Position numbers and translations under genes: made by a program. From the NCBI GenBank assembly GCA_007026445.1, contig VDMD01000070.1, positions 62,001 through 126,000 of the forward strand: a stretch of DNA of 64,000 nucleotides, given 5' to 3'. The DNA comes from Schizophyllum amplum. Lineage: Eukaryota; Basidiomycota; Agaricomycetes; Agaricales; Schizophyllaceae. Below are positions 46,501 to 57,754 of the stretch, in pieces (the stretch's first letter is position 1; each line of letters starts with the position of its first letter). The notes below the pieces were generated by a model that searched no databases, had not been told where the DNA came from, and saw only the letters and a program-made list of their open reading frames with translations.

Positions 46501-49500
46501 GGTGGCACCCACAAGTATACATACCTAGCGTTCGAGCTCTTTTGCCTCATCTAGGTAGACTCAGTAAAGTGATAACCCTCTTGCTTATCTTAATGATCTC
46601 CCCACAGGTCATGTGGGGTACTATGAACATGAATGTCGCATGCCGGCGTCCTTCGCCGTTCGCTGCCACCTCGCGCTAACCTCTTTGGCTGCCGCCTCCC
46701 GCTGCCCAGGGCGCACAAGTCCCGCTGCCGCTCGCGTCTCACCATTCACGTGTACTCGCACTACCAGAATTTCAAGGACAGTCAACACGACCGTGGCATG
46801 ATCTTCATCTTTCCAGCACCGGCCTCATAGTACATACTACTGTCTTACAACACCGATGTGCATCATACGCAGGGCCATATCATCATAGACGGGACAGGGC
46901 GGACGTGTGTGGGTTTGGGCGAAAAAAGCAGAAGGCGCTCACAGTGATGTATGCGCAGACGAGGTGCTCAAGGCGCCACTGGTAACGGCAGATGCCGGCT
47001 ATTTGTCCCACGAAGGACATCGCGAAAAAAACGCCCCGGATTTCACGCGTGATACAAGCGGACAATGCCCTGTATCACCCACAGATGTATATAATCTCGC
47101 GGTATATTATATGCTCATACAAATGAACTGGCTTTCGAGAGAAAGCGAGATCTACCCCACAAGTCGATATAAAGGCGACAAGGCCGCGGCGCCTCATATA
47201 AGGCATTATCCTCTCTATCTCGCGTTATGCCCCATATAAGCTCGGGCATGGCCTTCTTGTCTCTACATGCAGCCAGGCTCCCATTTGAGGCAATCGGGTA
47301 ACTGCGTTGACTCGTCACCAGCCAGTAAAAAGCAAAAAAAAAAATGTCATTGAGCACGGGTATGCAGTACAATACATGGCATATGTATACGCAAACTAGC
47401 CGTAGAGAAACAGAGAGGATGAGGAAGGAATGGAGTCAAAGGCATCCGGCGCTGAGGCGAGGGTTGTCGACGGAGGCCGACTTCGTCGTCGCGCCGCCCT
47501 CTGCGTGAACGGAGGCCGCGTGGTTGCTTGCACCACCATCGCTAGCCTCACCACCGTCATGGAGGAAGACAAAGGGAGGTATCAGCTGAAAAAAGGTGAA
47601 TCAGTAACATCGTTGATACGGGGCATACGGCAAGACCTACATCGTGTCGTTGACGGTTGCTGTGCACGCGGCCGGGAGCCCCGTAGCCCTCCATGTCTAC
47701 TTGATGTTGGGCAAGGCCGTACTCCCAGCTACTGGATGCTTGTAGCTCTCCGCGGGAGCGCAATAAATCACTACAACAATGTCAGTCGGTGTACATTGTG
47801 CCTCGCAAGCAAGCATAATTACCTGCTGCCGACAGAGCCACCGCCACCCGCGGACGCGCGCATCAGACAATTAACGCACGCCGCCGTGCGCGCGCTGATG
47901 TTCATTGCCGTCGAAGAGCACTGCTCGACTGCCTGACACTGCCCGCGCAAGGAATCACGGCGCGCTCGGGGTCTGAGCTGCTGGCTACACCTCGTATGAG
48001 AGGAGTTGCTGCCTGGGTAACAAAGTCAGAGATCCGGCTATAGATACTGTGTACATGCCTTGTGGTATGGGAAGAGGAGATCTCTGTGGTGGTAAGAAGG
48101 TGAATATATGCGCTCATGTAAGACGAGACGGACTCATTGTCGCTGGGACGCGGCTTGACATGTGCGTCGTGTTATCCTAGGGGGTACGTTAGCATAGGAT
48201 GCCGCTTGGGGAAGGGCGAGAATGAGCTTGGAGTGTATGGGGGTGGGGGAAGAAGGGGTGATCAGTGGCTCTGAAAAGATGGTGAGTATATGCGCCTGTA
48301 AACGTGTAAGACGTACTCGTCGACGCGCGGGAGCGGCTTGCTCCGCATCCGCAAGAGCATGCACGATAAGACTCTTGCGCCCACGCCCGAGCTGTTTCTT
48401 GCCCAGAGACCACACATCGCCTGCGCCCGAGCCTGTATCTGTCAAGTGGCTCGGTAGTAGGTGCCAGCTGCGGTTCCAGCCCCGGCGGCTGGCAGTTGCA
48501 AGAGACTCAGCTGCGCAGAGTTGTCCTCGTGGTGGGCCGTGCTGGTTGCGTCCGACGTGAGGAGGTACATCCCGAGGTACATACACGGCCCGAGGCGAGG
48601 AGATGATACCAAAGTTGTTGAGCAGTAGATGACTTTTGAAGCTCGAGGGGGACAGTGGACACCGAGAAGGGAACCTCGTCTTATGCTTGTCGATTCCAGA
48701 GGTCGTGGTGATGATGGGGGTGGAAAAGAAGGGAAAGAAGCTCAGATTGCGGACGCCCCGCTTTATACGATCGGCAAGAGGGCGGATGAATCATGTGATC
48801 GCGAACTCACGTCATTCGAGTTCGCGCCCGCGTGACGCCAGCGTGACGCTGTCGAATCTCGTTCTTCACGCCGACGGTGACATCTGATTTTCACGGGGTC
48901 GCTGAGCGCTCTAAGTAATTCCTCCGAGTCCCAGGGTGCTCCTCGCTCGATGCCAACCATTTGCGAGCGCGCGCAAATGCGGTGCTACGCCTAGGTCGCG
49001 CTCTATAGACTATGACCTACTTTCATAGCGAGCATTTAGCGTGTTCAGCCGGCCGCGCTTGACTCGACATACACTGCGGAGAACAGATATTGGCGTGCGC
49101 CTTGCGCGTGCGATCTACAGCGGTCAGTCACCGGGCCCCATCTCCGCATCTCTCCTACCCCCGAGCATTGAGTGCACCCCGAGAGCAGACCGCTCGAGGA
49201 CTCATCCCCCACCGTCCCTGCGCGGTGGACGTGCCGACTGTGGGGATATTCAGTTAACCGCGCTCATCCCCTCACTCTTCTCTCTCTCTCCCATCCCCTC
49301 CTCGCTCTCCCCTCGCCCCCTTCACCACACCCACACCCACCCCTTCACACAAATGCGTGTCCCCAGGTCCGCCGCAACCACCGTGGCCGCTACACCTGCG
49401 CCGTGCACGCCAACGCGACGGCCCCCCTCAATGTAATTCTCAAGCTCGGAGTCTGTCGCTTACTGGTCAACGTGATTCTCATCTGGCAAGTGAGTGGTAT

Positions 49501-49880
49501 TTACGCTCCTCCACTGATTACTGACATCGTGCGCAGCTATAGCAGTCTCAGTACCACGTTCATAGTTCATAGGGTTGCCGTGGTGCTCTATCAGGTATGT
49601 TGCTCGCGCGCCAGTCCCCCTTCCCCACCGTGCATCCCTCCTACCCGCTCATTGTTCTGCACATCCGATCCACGCCCAAAAAATGTTCTGCATCATCTTG
49701 CGTCGTTTCTCGCGTCTTTCAACCCATTGAGCGCCTTTCTACGTACGCTAAGTACGTGTCGCTTATCTAATACATGCAGAACAGTACTTATACAAACAAC
49801 TTCACAATTCAGATTGTACATTCGTCTCTGGTAGATATAGTCCTTTCCGACGGACGTCCTTGAGCAGCATCGATGCGCGT
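46501..49880. other. Gene-poor interval; possible remnant gene on minus strand
   Basis: No complete gene is visible. On the minus strand two segments join in frame across a GT...TTTTTTCAG intron: one around 47640-47765 (SSSWEYGLAQHQVDMEGYGAPG, RVHSNRQRHD) and one at 47436-47593 (LIPPFVFLHDGGEASDGGASN to LSAGCL and a stop). They may be the last exons of a gene whose 5' part I cannot assemble; minus-strand frames at 48134-48630 could be related. No family is recognised. A ten-base A run lies at ~47334-47344. Confidence 0.3.
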
Positions 49881-50753
49881 TTAGTACCCACCTCCACCGC
49901 CGTAACCGCCACCGTAGCCTCCCTCGCCTCCCTCGCCCCCGCCGTGATGCCGGCCACCACCGTGGTGGCGGCGAGGTTCGCCCTCATCTTCCAGGTTCAG
50001 GCGCTCGGCACCAAAAGTCTCGTCGCCACCGCCGTAGCCGCCACGCTGTTCCTGCCCGCCGTAGCCGCCACCGCCGCCTCCACCGTAGCTGGGAGCATAT
50101 CCGCCACCAGAGCCGCCGCCATATGCGGGCTCCTCGCGTCCACCGCTGAAGCCACCCTCCTCACGACCGCTGTGCGACGGCTGATAACCGCCGCCGCCGT
50201 AGCCTCCCTCCTCGCGGCGTTCGCCGCCGTAGCCGTCGCCGCCGCCGCCACCGTAGGAAGGCGTCTCTTCGGAGCGACCGCCGCCATAGCCGCCTCCGCC
50301 TCCGCTACCGTAGCTGTCCTCCTCCTGGCGACGACCGTGGTGGCCGCCTCCTTCGTGACGACTCTCTCCGCCGTAGCCGCCACCACCACCGCCACCGCCG
50401 TAGCCACCCTCCTCACGGCGTTCGCTACCGCCGTAGCCGGTCTCTTCGCGGCGGCTTTCGCCGTAGCCGCCACCACTGCCGCCATAGCCGCCTTCGTCGC
50501 GGCGGCTCTCGCTGCCACCGTAGCTGGGAGCATAACCGCCAGTAGAGCCACCGTGATGGCGGCTTTCGCTGCTGCCACCATATTCTCCACCACCGGCACT
50601 GCTGCCATAGCTGTCGCCATCATCACGGCGGGAAGGCGAGTAAGTGTTCTGCGACTGGTAGTCGTTACCGCCGGACGAGTAATTATTGCCGCCGGACGAG
50701 CTGTTGTTGCCGGCACGGGAGCGATGAGAGTGAGCTGATGGTGGCGTGGCCAT
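49881..50753 (-). CDS. Glycine-rich repeat protein, 290 aa
   Basis: A single exon on the minus strand. After a short Ser/Asn leader (SSGGNNYSSGGNDYQ) the protein is almost entirely GGYGG-type repeats with spaced charged units (RREEGGYGG, ESRHEGG, GGYAPSYGG) and a hydrophilic break FGAERLNLEDEGEPRRHH before a final HHGGG-GGYGG block. No signal peptide, RNA-binding motif or TM segment is present. Gly/Tyr/Arg-rich low-complexity proteins often phase-separate or bind RNA; that is inference. A TATATA at 50841-50846 lies 88 bp upstream of the start. Because the repeats are GC-phased, two other frames over the same bases are also open; this one is preferred because its product resembles known glycine-rich proteins and it starts in a good context (GCCATGG). 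Confidence 0.7.
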   Translation of the reverse strand: MATPPSAHSHRSRAGNNSSSGGNNYSSGGNDYQSQNTYSPSRRDDGDSYGSSAGGGEYGGSSESRHHGGSTGGYAPSYGGSESRRDEGGYGGSGGGYGESRREETGYGGSERREEGGYGGGGGGGGYGGESRHEGGGHHGRRQEEDSYGSGGGGGYGGGRSEETPSYGGGGGDGYGGERREEGGYGGGGYQPSHSGREEGGFSGGREEPAYGGGSGGGYAPSYGGGGGGGYGGQEQRGGYGGGDETFGAERLNLEDEGEPRRHHGGGRHHGGGEGGEGGYGGGYGGGGGY

Positions 50754-50840
50754 GGACGTTGCTGTAGTCCCGACGCGCTTGACTTCGCGGCTGGCTTACC
50801 TTACCGCGTGTTATATGCAAGCCAGGCCACCTTACCACGG

Positions 50841-50848
50841 TATATAAG
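50841..50848 (-). promoter_or_regulatory. Possible TATA box for the glycine-rich gene
   Basis: CTTATATA on the minus strand, 88 bp before the start codon. It is embedded in a TTACCACGGTATATAAG stretch that shares the ACGGTA motif with the nearby repeats. Confidence 0.3.
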
Positions 50849-51184
50849 ATGTCAAAATGAGTATATGGGCTTTGAAGTAACCCACAATGCATTGTTCAGT
50901 ATATAAAGCGAGATAAAGGTGGCGGGCTGCGATATCACGCGTGATCGGACCGGCGCGGGCCTTGCCGCGATTATATTCAGGACAAAGGTAGATATACTTT
51001 TGACATTTTTCGCGATGGAGATGCCCACCTTCTCATTGTCAACATCTTCTTGCCCATAAAGTAAACTTGTCAAGTACAGGAAGCTCTTAGTAGCACCTCA
51101 TATGCCTCTATGGATTGCACTGTTGTTTGTGCACTACAATCCATGTCGTTTGGCCTCCTGGATTAGAAATGTACAGTCCGAGCG

Positions 51185-51319
51185 CTCTTTTGGGTACCGG
51201 CACGTGGCTTACCACGGTAAACCGCGGAATGACCGGTAAATCCACCACGGTAATCGGAGTTCGGAGTATACCGCGGTAATGCTTCCACACACTTTCCATC
51301 GTAACCAAACTAGACCCTA
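51185..51319 (-). repeat. GGTAAA-rich repeat, right copy (inverted)
   Basis: Diverged inverted counterpart of 46362-46500. Read on the minus strand it begins TAGGGTCTAG and ends near GCGGTTTACCGTGGTAAGCC. See the left copy for shared features. Confidence 0.55.
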
Positions 51320-51844
51320 AGTAAGAGGAAGATGACCTTCCATGGAATGTGCATTGGGATTGATCTCACCGGCTGATTATAATGGTCTACGGCCCTGGCT
51401 GGCATTGGGCCATCCTGCCACCTGGGACAAAGACTCACGCGTGAATGAACCGGCAACTTCCATCGAAGATCCCGGTGACTCACCCCGAACTTCAACGTCA
51501 ACTCTCATTTCACTGTCAGTGTAATGTGATACGACCGTTTCTCTATTAACATCGACAATCTCTCCCCGACTCAGTTGGAGTGACCTTTTCTGGTGCACCG
51601 GTGGCTTCGCCACATTTGCCATGATTATGTTGGTGTTTGAGTCCTTGTTGAAGTAAGTATGTAAGCATCGCAAAATTTATCGACTGCGCGTATGAAAGCG
51701 AGTTCTAAGGCCGAGGCTGAGAGAGACTGGCGACTGCTATTGTGACCGGTAATGTGCAGAGCCCCACATCGCTGTGCGATACATACTGCACAAAAATGTT
51801 GAAATACGATACACCGACTTCTGCGAGCGCTACTAAGTACTGGT

Positions 51845-53707
51845 TTAGCGATCTAGAAGGATGGACGCGTCAGGTATTCCCAGTCGCAAAGCCTTCGTAC
51901 CATCCACCCATGTCGCAATGACTGTGCCAGTACGAGCCTCTCCTAGCTCGACTGCGTCTTCCACCTGCACATCGTGACGTATCACCTCATTGCCCAAGTC
52001 GACGGTAATGAGCGCATGGTGAAGACGTCGGGGGTCAACGCGTTGCGCAAGTGAGATGATAGCCCTCTCGTTGCGCCTGACATAGTCCTGTGTTATACAC
52101 ATAACAAAATGCATGTCGCGGGGCGCGCTTTGCCCTGTCAAGCATGTTCCGTCAATATAGCTTCAGCAAGCCTACTGATTCCTACTCACCCTCAGGCCAA
52201 TCACATTGTTGGCGGTGCTCCTGCCAGTGCCTTTTCTGACATACGCGGGAGCAGTAGTATACACTCCGGCAGCTACAAGCCCGAATTGGGATGGCCGCCT
52301 TGGTGGACTGATTAAAGGTAAGCGATGGTATACGCGTCAAAGGGCGAACCTCACTTTGCAGAAGCTGCATCTCTGTTTCACTGTCTCAGCCCACTCGACT
52401 CGCGCACGGTGCATAGATGGCTTTATTGCCTCATAAGCAGCGAGGGTGTATCTTGAGGCAGGATGTTGCGCCGAAAACGAATGAGTAGAAGGCAGCCGAC
52501 CATTGTTCTTTCGATGAAATGCGCGGAGTACACGCCAGTACACAAACCCCTGCCGCATTACTTTCGCAAGGCCGTCCACGGCACCGACGAAGCCTTGGTC
52601 GAGCGCCCCCATGCGCACACCGGTATCAACAGTGTCCGTGTAGACCCTGAACAGGCCGTCGTTGACCGCCCACTCCAGCGCCCGATGGTCGCGCGTCAGA
52701 CGCAGGAGGCGCTCCAGGTAGAAGCACACCATCTCCACCACGCGCCAAGCTCGGTGCTTGACGTAGTAGTCAAGGCTGACCACGATGCTCCGGATGGCTT
52801 CGCGCGGACAGACAGCGGGGAGGAGTCGGGAAGCATCCATCAGCTTGCTCGCGAAGGTGAACATTCCCCGAGCGAGCGTATCTGCTTCGGGAATCCGGAA
52901 GGCCTCTCCATAGCGCGCGATGGTACGGCAGAGACGGCGAGGTCGATAGCCCGTGAATTGGGCGACAGAGTCGGATATGACAGCAGGGACGCGACTGCCC
53001 TGGCTCCATGGTTCAGGGCCCCGATAGGAGCGAAATACGATGGTGTTCGCAAGGAAAGACGCTTTATACGCGGCATCGACCCGCGGCGTCTTCGAATATC
53101 GGAACAGGTTGCACCACAGGTCGAGCGCGTATCGGGTAGACTCCGTTCTCTCCAAGAACATTCGGGTTTCCTCCATCAACGGGTCCATGGGCTTCAAAAT
53201 ACCGTCCAGCAGCCTCAGCAACTCGTAGACGATGTCGTGGTGGTCCTTTGAGTCAGGGTCCGGCCGGATATTCCTGTTCATTGGATGCAGAAGGTCCACC
53301 CATTCGAGCACGACGGGTATGTAGGCGGTCATGGACGTCCACAGCGGAGACGGAGGCTGATGTAGGAAGTAGAATTCAGCGCACATTGTGCCGTACTGAC
53401 GCAGGGAGTAGCGCGCCGCAGCAATTTCCGGCGCGCGCGGATTCAGTCGCGCGTCTGTGTATAGTCGCGTTGGAGGGCCCTTGTCGAAAGCGGCAAAGGG
53501 ACGGGTGCGCGCGAGGAATTTTTTTATGGAGGCCTCTACCAGATGTATCCGGCGGATTTGGTCCGGGGTACAAGTTGGGAAGTCAGTGACGCCGTCGTCG
53601 TTTGCAGGAGTATCTATAGAAAGACGCATGATTTCGAATATGATGCCGTCGAGAATCTTTTGTGTGTAGTTGGCCGAGTAGCCCGCTTGCATGAAGGGTG
53701 GCGCCAT
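51845..53707 (-). CDS. MYND zinc-finger protein, full length, 586 aa
   Basis: Three minus-strand exons (52355-53707, 52190-52307, 51845-52134) sum to 586 aa. The first ~440 residues are a helical region without recognised domain (starting MAPPFMQAGYSANYTQKILD). The MYND finger follows: CSFC, RACSCRSVYYCSRVC, QKRHWQEHRQQC. The finger is split by the first intron. The C-terminal ~100 residues (APRDMHFVMCITQDYV, LITVDLGNEVIRHDVQVED, ATWVDGTKAL) are shared with the truncated copy near 13.5 kb. MYND fingers are protein-interaction modules; large families of such proteins without SET domains are typical of mushroom genomes. Regulation is not evident. Confidence 0.85.
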
Positions 53708-54191
53708 CGTCGACCGCTCCTGAACAAACTGGGGCAGCCAATCTCACCTTCAAACGTGTAAGTGGGGATTTTGAGTTTGCAATGTTCGGGCAGAACTTAC
53801 GAGTACTTAAATCGTTTTGGGGCACTCTGAGTGTTGCAATTATGCACAGGCAGGCTTCGAGTGTGGACCTGCAAGCTCCTTCCACAGGTGCTGGCTGGTG
53901 TTGAGAGTTACAGAGGGCGGCATGGTAAACTTTGAAATGAACGCAGCTACCGGGCCCTCGCCCGGTCGCCTCGGCAACATCGGGCTTCGGCAACGTCCGA
54001 GTCACACGGTCCACGTGAGTCATAAGTAAGATCGAACTTCACTGTCAGTGTCAGTCGTCGGTCAGTAGTGCCACTCCTGGACTTGCAGGCCTGAGTCGCC
54101 GACGTCGCTGTCCTGTGCAGCACCGGTAGCTTGTCATAATTAGGTAGTCATAGTAGAGTAAGGTATATATACGGTGATGTGTAGCTAAACA

Positions 54192-55724
54192 TTATAGCAC
54201 GAAAGGACACCAAGATGAATAGCAAAGCTCTCCTCCCTTGCAGGCAATGACCAACTGCGACCGCTCGTCCAACACGACACGGTCATCGTCGTACCATGCT
54301 TTATCAACATACCATATCTCGATTGACTTCAGCCGATTCTGCCGTGGCGTCGTCGGTCGAAGAGATCGTGCCCAAAGTAAATCCATTATACCCGCATCGT
54401 TGCTTTCCTCCGCGGCATGAAGGGTGAGCTCCGTCAGGTGCGGCAGAAATTTGAATTCCCTCAAGCCTTCAGATTTTGGCTCAATAAGAAGGTCGAAGAA
54501 ATCCTTGTCGAAGGTGCCGGTAGCCGTGAACGATGTGAGCTTGGGTATGTCGCGTAGGAATACCCGCATTCGATCGTCACTGAAGGCTACAGCCGGTGGC
54601 CCACTCAAGTCCAAAGACGTCAAAGTGGGCACGCTCGAGCGCTTGAGCAGCTTGATAGTCTCGGTAATGAAGTCCTGCAATTGCTCCTCGGTCCAGTAGG
54701 TCACAGCCAGGGATTCCAGGCGCGGAGCGGTCAACGCGCTCAGGATGCCGCATGGGAAGTCCTCGTCCAACGTTGCGCTCACGTCGAGCTTGCGCAGGTT
54801 TGGCAGAGTATACGTGAATGGTGGTGGCGTGTCCTCGAAGAAGGCCTTGTCCGCGATGATGGTGAGTTCTTCCAGATCGCGACACCGGCTCAACCGCACG
54901 AAGAGGGGTTCGTATGAGGCATAGCTGTCAGAGTCCTCAAAAGTCCTCAGCTGCTCCCAGGGAACGCGCAGGTCCATTCCTATGGGCAGCATTTCGATGC
55001 GGAGGCCGACCAGCTTTGGGGCGGCAGTCAGGTCGATGCGTCCACCTCCGGACTCTGACGCTTCCGAGCCCTCGACGCTGAACCACTCCAGCAGAGGAAA
55101 GGTGACGGAAATCATGTCCCACGGGCCGGTGCAGTCAGGTAGCATGATATCCACGCATCGCCAGCGGTGCGCGTGCCGGAGGAGGGCCCACAGGACGCAG
55201 TCGTACGCGAGCATATGACAGTCACGCGCGTTGATCTCCAAGTCGAGCGGGCGGTCGTGTCCTCTAGTGATCGCTTCCTGCAGAATCTGCTGCTGCCGAC
55301 ACACGCGTGGTGGATCGTAGCCCATGGCCTCAAGATCCAAGTAGAGGTGCGTCCAAAGGTGAGGCGCATGGCGGGTGACGATGACGCGCCAGCTGTGGCA
55401 GACCTGGCCGAGATTCCAAGGACAGCATGTTGTGTCAAGGGAGTTGTGCTCTTCCGGGAGCTCCGTAAGGCAAAGGGTGAAGATTTCGGTGAGAATCTCT
55501 GCGGGGAGCACCTCATTGGAGGATGGCCGACCAGGGCAGGTTGGCGATACGGCCTTCGAGGTTGCAGATGGGGTGCGCGCTTCCTTTTCGAGGATACGCA
55601 GTTGGTGACAGGAGTCGTGAAGGGTGGGCAGACGGTGGGTGAAGGTGAAGTCGCGAGGTGTGAGTTTAGTCGGTTTCGGCTCGTCGTTGAAGGCGCGCAC
55701 GCCGAACATATACATGCCGGGCAT
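54192..55724 (-). CDS. F-box protein with leucine-rich C-terminal region
   Basis: Single exon, 510 aa from ATG 55724. This start was chosen over the upstream in-frame ATG 55811 because a TATAAAG box lies 49 bp before it and would itself be inside the coding region otherwise. The F-box is at ~residues 70-120: NEVLPAEILTEIFTLCL, then NLGQVCHSWRVIVTRHAPHLWTHL. The rest shows irregular leucine-rich repeats (LPNLRKLDVSATL, VPTLTSLDLSGPP, LPHLTELTLHAAEE). F-box proteins link substrates to the SCF ubiquitin ligase through Skp1. The layout is typical of the large mushroom F-box families; the target is unknown. Confidence 0.85.
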   Translation of the reverse strand: MPGMYMFGVRAFNDEPKPTKLTPRDFTFTHRLPTLHDSCHQLRILEKEARTPSATSKAVSPTCPGRPSSNEVLPAEILTEIFTLCLTELPEEHNSLDTTCCPWNLGQVCHSWRVIVTRHAPHLWTHLYLDLEAMGYDPPRVCRQQQILQEAITRGHDRPLDLEINARDCHMLAYDCVLWALLRHAHRWRCVDIMLPDCTGPWDMISVTFPLLEWFSVEGSEASESGGGRIDLTAAPKLVGLRIEMLPIGMDLRVPWEQLRTFEDSDSYASYEPLFVRLSRCRDLEELTIIADKAFFEDTPPPFTYTLPNLRKLDVSATLDEDFPCGILSALTAPRLESLAVTYWTEEQLQDFITETIKLLKRSSVPTLTSLDLSGPPAVAFSDDRMRVFLRDIPKLTSFTATGTFDKDFFDLLIEPKSEGLREFKFLPHLTELTLHAAEESNDAGIMDLLWARSLRPTTPRQNRLKSIEIWYVDKAWYDDDRVVLDERSQLVIACKGGELCYSSWCPFVL

Positions 55725-55772
55725 TGTGGCGGTTAGGAAAGACGGTGAAGATCCAGAGAGCGTGCCACACAA

Positions 55773-55779
55773 CTTTATA
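55773..55779 (-). promoter_or_regulatory. TATA box of the F-box gene
   Basis: TATAAAG on the minus strand, 49 bp upstream of the chosen start codon at 55724. It decides between two in-frame ATGs. Confidence 0.55.
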
Positions 55780-56254
55780 ACGATCCGTTTATGACCAAAC
55801 TGCTGTGCCACTCCTTTGTGACCTGTGCATTGACCGGGGGCCTGACTGGTTCGGGCGTATTGTCTGTCATGTTCAGGTCATACCCTGATGTGATTCTGAA
55901 AGCAATGAAGGTCAGTGCTAGACAGGCGCCTATTCAATCGTGAACTCATTAGAACCGGTTTGTGTGGCGTGCGTATCCAGCATCGATGGAGGGGTAGGCT
56001 GTTGAGTATATGGGATACTTGATTGTGTAAAGCAGCTAGAGACTGGCAAGAAGGTGGGAAAAAGAGGGTCAGCGGGAGCACTCATGGTGGGCGTCGGAGA
56101 CAAAAGATGCCAAATACGCTTGCGCCCGACACGATCAAACATCTGCAACTATTCCTTGTCTCCTACCTCCACCATCTCGCCCTGCTACTCTTCCCTGAGA
56201 GCCCGGCCTAGCCTACCCCAGTCACTCTTTACTATCCACACATCAGTCTTTACT

Positions 56255-57456
56255 ATGCTGAATCACTCTATCTCGCCGGTCTCTCAGGTCCAGCACACGA
56301 GCTCAGGCATCCCGTTCTCCGCGCTCTTACGAACATCTCTCTATTTCCCTGACGGCAACATCATTCTAGTCGCTGGAAACGCCCTCTTCAAAGTTCATCT
56401 TGGCCAACTCGCTCGGCACTCCGAGGTCTTCCACGGACTCCTCACGCTCCCTACTCCGCCTGAAGACCAGCTCTTCGAAGGATGCCAATGGCTGGAGCTC
56501 TACGACTCGCCGAAGGACGTATTCTACTGGCTTGCGTCCCTTTACGATGGCTTGTGCGTATCGCGTCCGTGAACTTGATATATGCGGCTAACATACGACG
56601 CAGATACTTCCCATCGCCTCGCGCTCTTCAATTTCCGATGCTCGCCTCCACGCTGCGCCTCTCTGGAAAATATTTCGCGACTGCTTTGCATGGCATCTGC
56701 ACTGAGCGTTTCGCCCTTGACTGGCCTGGCACCCTTGAAGGCTGGGACCGTCGCGAAGGTGAAGCAACATTGCCCTCGGAGTCTGGCCCTCGCTACTGCC
56801 CGCGTGACTTCTGCCCACATCCTGTCGCTGCCATCTTCGTCGCCATCGAGCTCGATCTGCCAGAACTCCTGCCCGCGGCGATGTACGACCTGGCGCGCTA
56901 TGGTCCCAGCCGCGTCCTCGTCGGCGCTATCATGCCGCATGGCCCTTACTCCGACGAGCCCGCACACAAGGCGACAGGCAGCGGCCCACACGAGGTGCAG
57001 TCTCTACCGCGCGATTTACTTGTGCGCACACTACGCGGGCGTGAGCACGGCCAGCGCTTCATCTCCTCGTATATTTCGCGCGAACTACAGGAGCGCGTGC
57101 CCAGCAGCCGATGCTTCTACTCGTCGACGCAGGTATCTTCGCCGTCGCCCTGTCAAGAGTCGTTCTACTTCATCACCCTCAACATCCTGCGCTCTGTCGG
57201 CGGCATCGCATCTGGACGCGACGGTGACCCGCTCTTCACGCTGTTGCACGCAAAGGAGATGATGGACCGAACTGACTTCGAAGACGGACAGGGTGATGGG
57301 CCGAAGGCGCTGAGGATATGTGGGGAGTGTAGACGGGAGTTGTCGCAGTCGCTGGATGATGCTCGGGAGGAGGTGTGGAACTCCTTGCCGCAGTGGTTCG
57401 GACTGGAGAAGGAGGAGTGCACGGAGGCGCACTTGGAATGCCCTACTACGACATAA
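56255..57456 (+). CDS. BTB/POZ domain protein
   Basis: Exons 56255-56553 and 56604-57456 give 383 aa. Residues ~28-100 have the BTB pattern seen in mushroom proteins: LYFPDGNIILVAGNALFKVHLGQLARHSEVFHGLL, then WLELYDSPKDVFYWLASLYDGL, continuing after the intron with LASTLRLSGKYFATALHGICTERF. Downstream are a helical region, CPRDFCPHP and a late CGEC motif. BTB domains dimerise or bind cullin-3; the role of this stand-alone type is unknown. It is transcribed divergently from the F-box gene 530 bp away. Confidence 0.85.
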
Positions 57457-57754
57457 GTTACGACCTACATGATCATCTTCATATACACGCACTACACGTA
57501 TTTATCACGATTGCAGACGTGAGACAAAATGCTTCGACCGAGTAAGATCATAATTTTCAAGGAGTGCAGACTGCTTGGCGTAGGTCACTCAAAGCAATTC
57601 AAGTAGTCGGAACAGTCGCCCTGTCCTTTTGACTAGCGGCGGACGGCACCGCGAGCTCGCGACTCGAGGAACCCACGTCTCCGCTCGCTTTGAATCGCTC
57701 GAGCGCTGACCTCTGATCTGCAGGAAGGCATCAGCGCGAACAAGCTTTACGAGC

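Noticed and set aside
49041..49834. Plus-strand frames near 49.2-49.8 kb
   Set aside because: A few splice-like sites exist but no recognisable protein results; too weak to call a gene.
49860..50738. 292-codon Ala/Val-rich plus-strand frame
   Set aside because: It is the antisense of the glycine-rich repeats; the minus-strand product is the more natural protein.
55725..55811. Upstream start for the F-box protein adding 29 residues
   Set aside because: The extension contains the TATAAAG box and lacks protein-like character.
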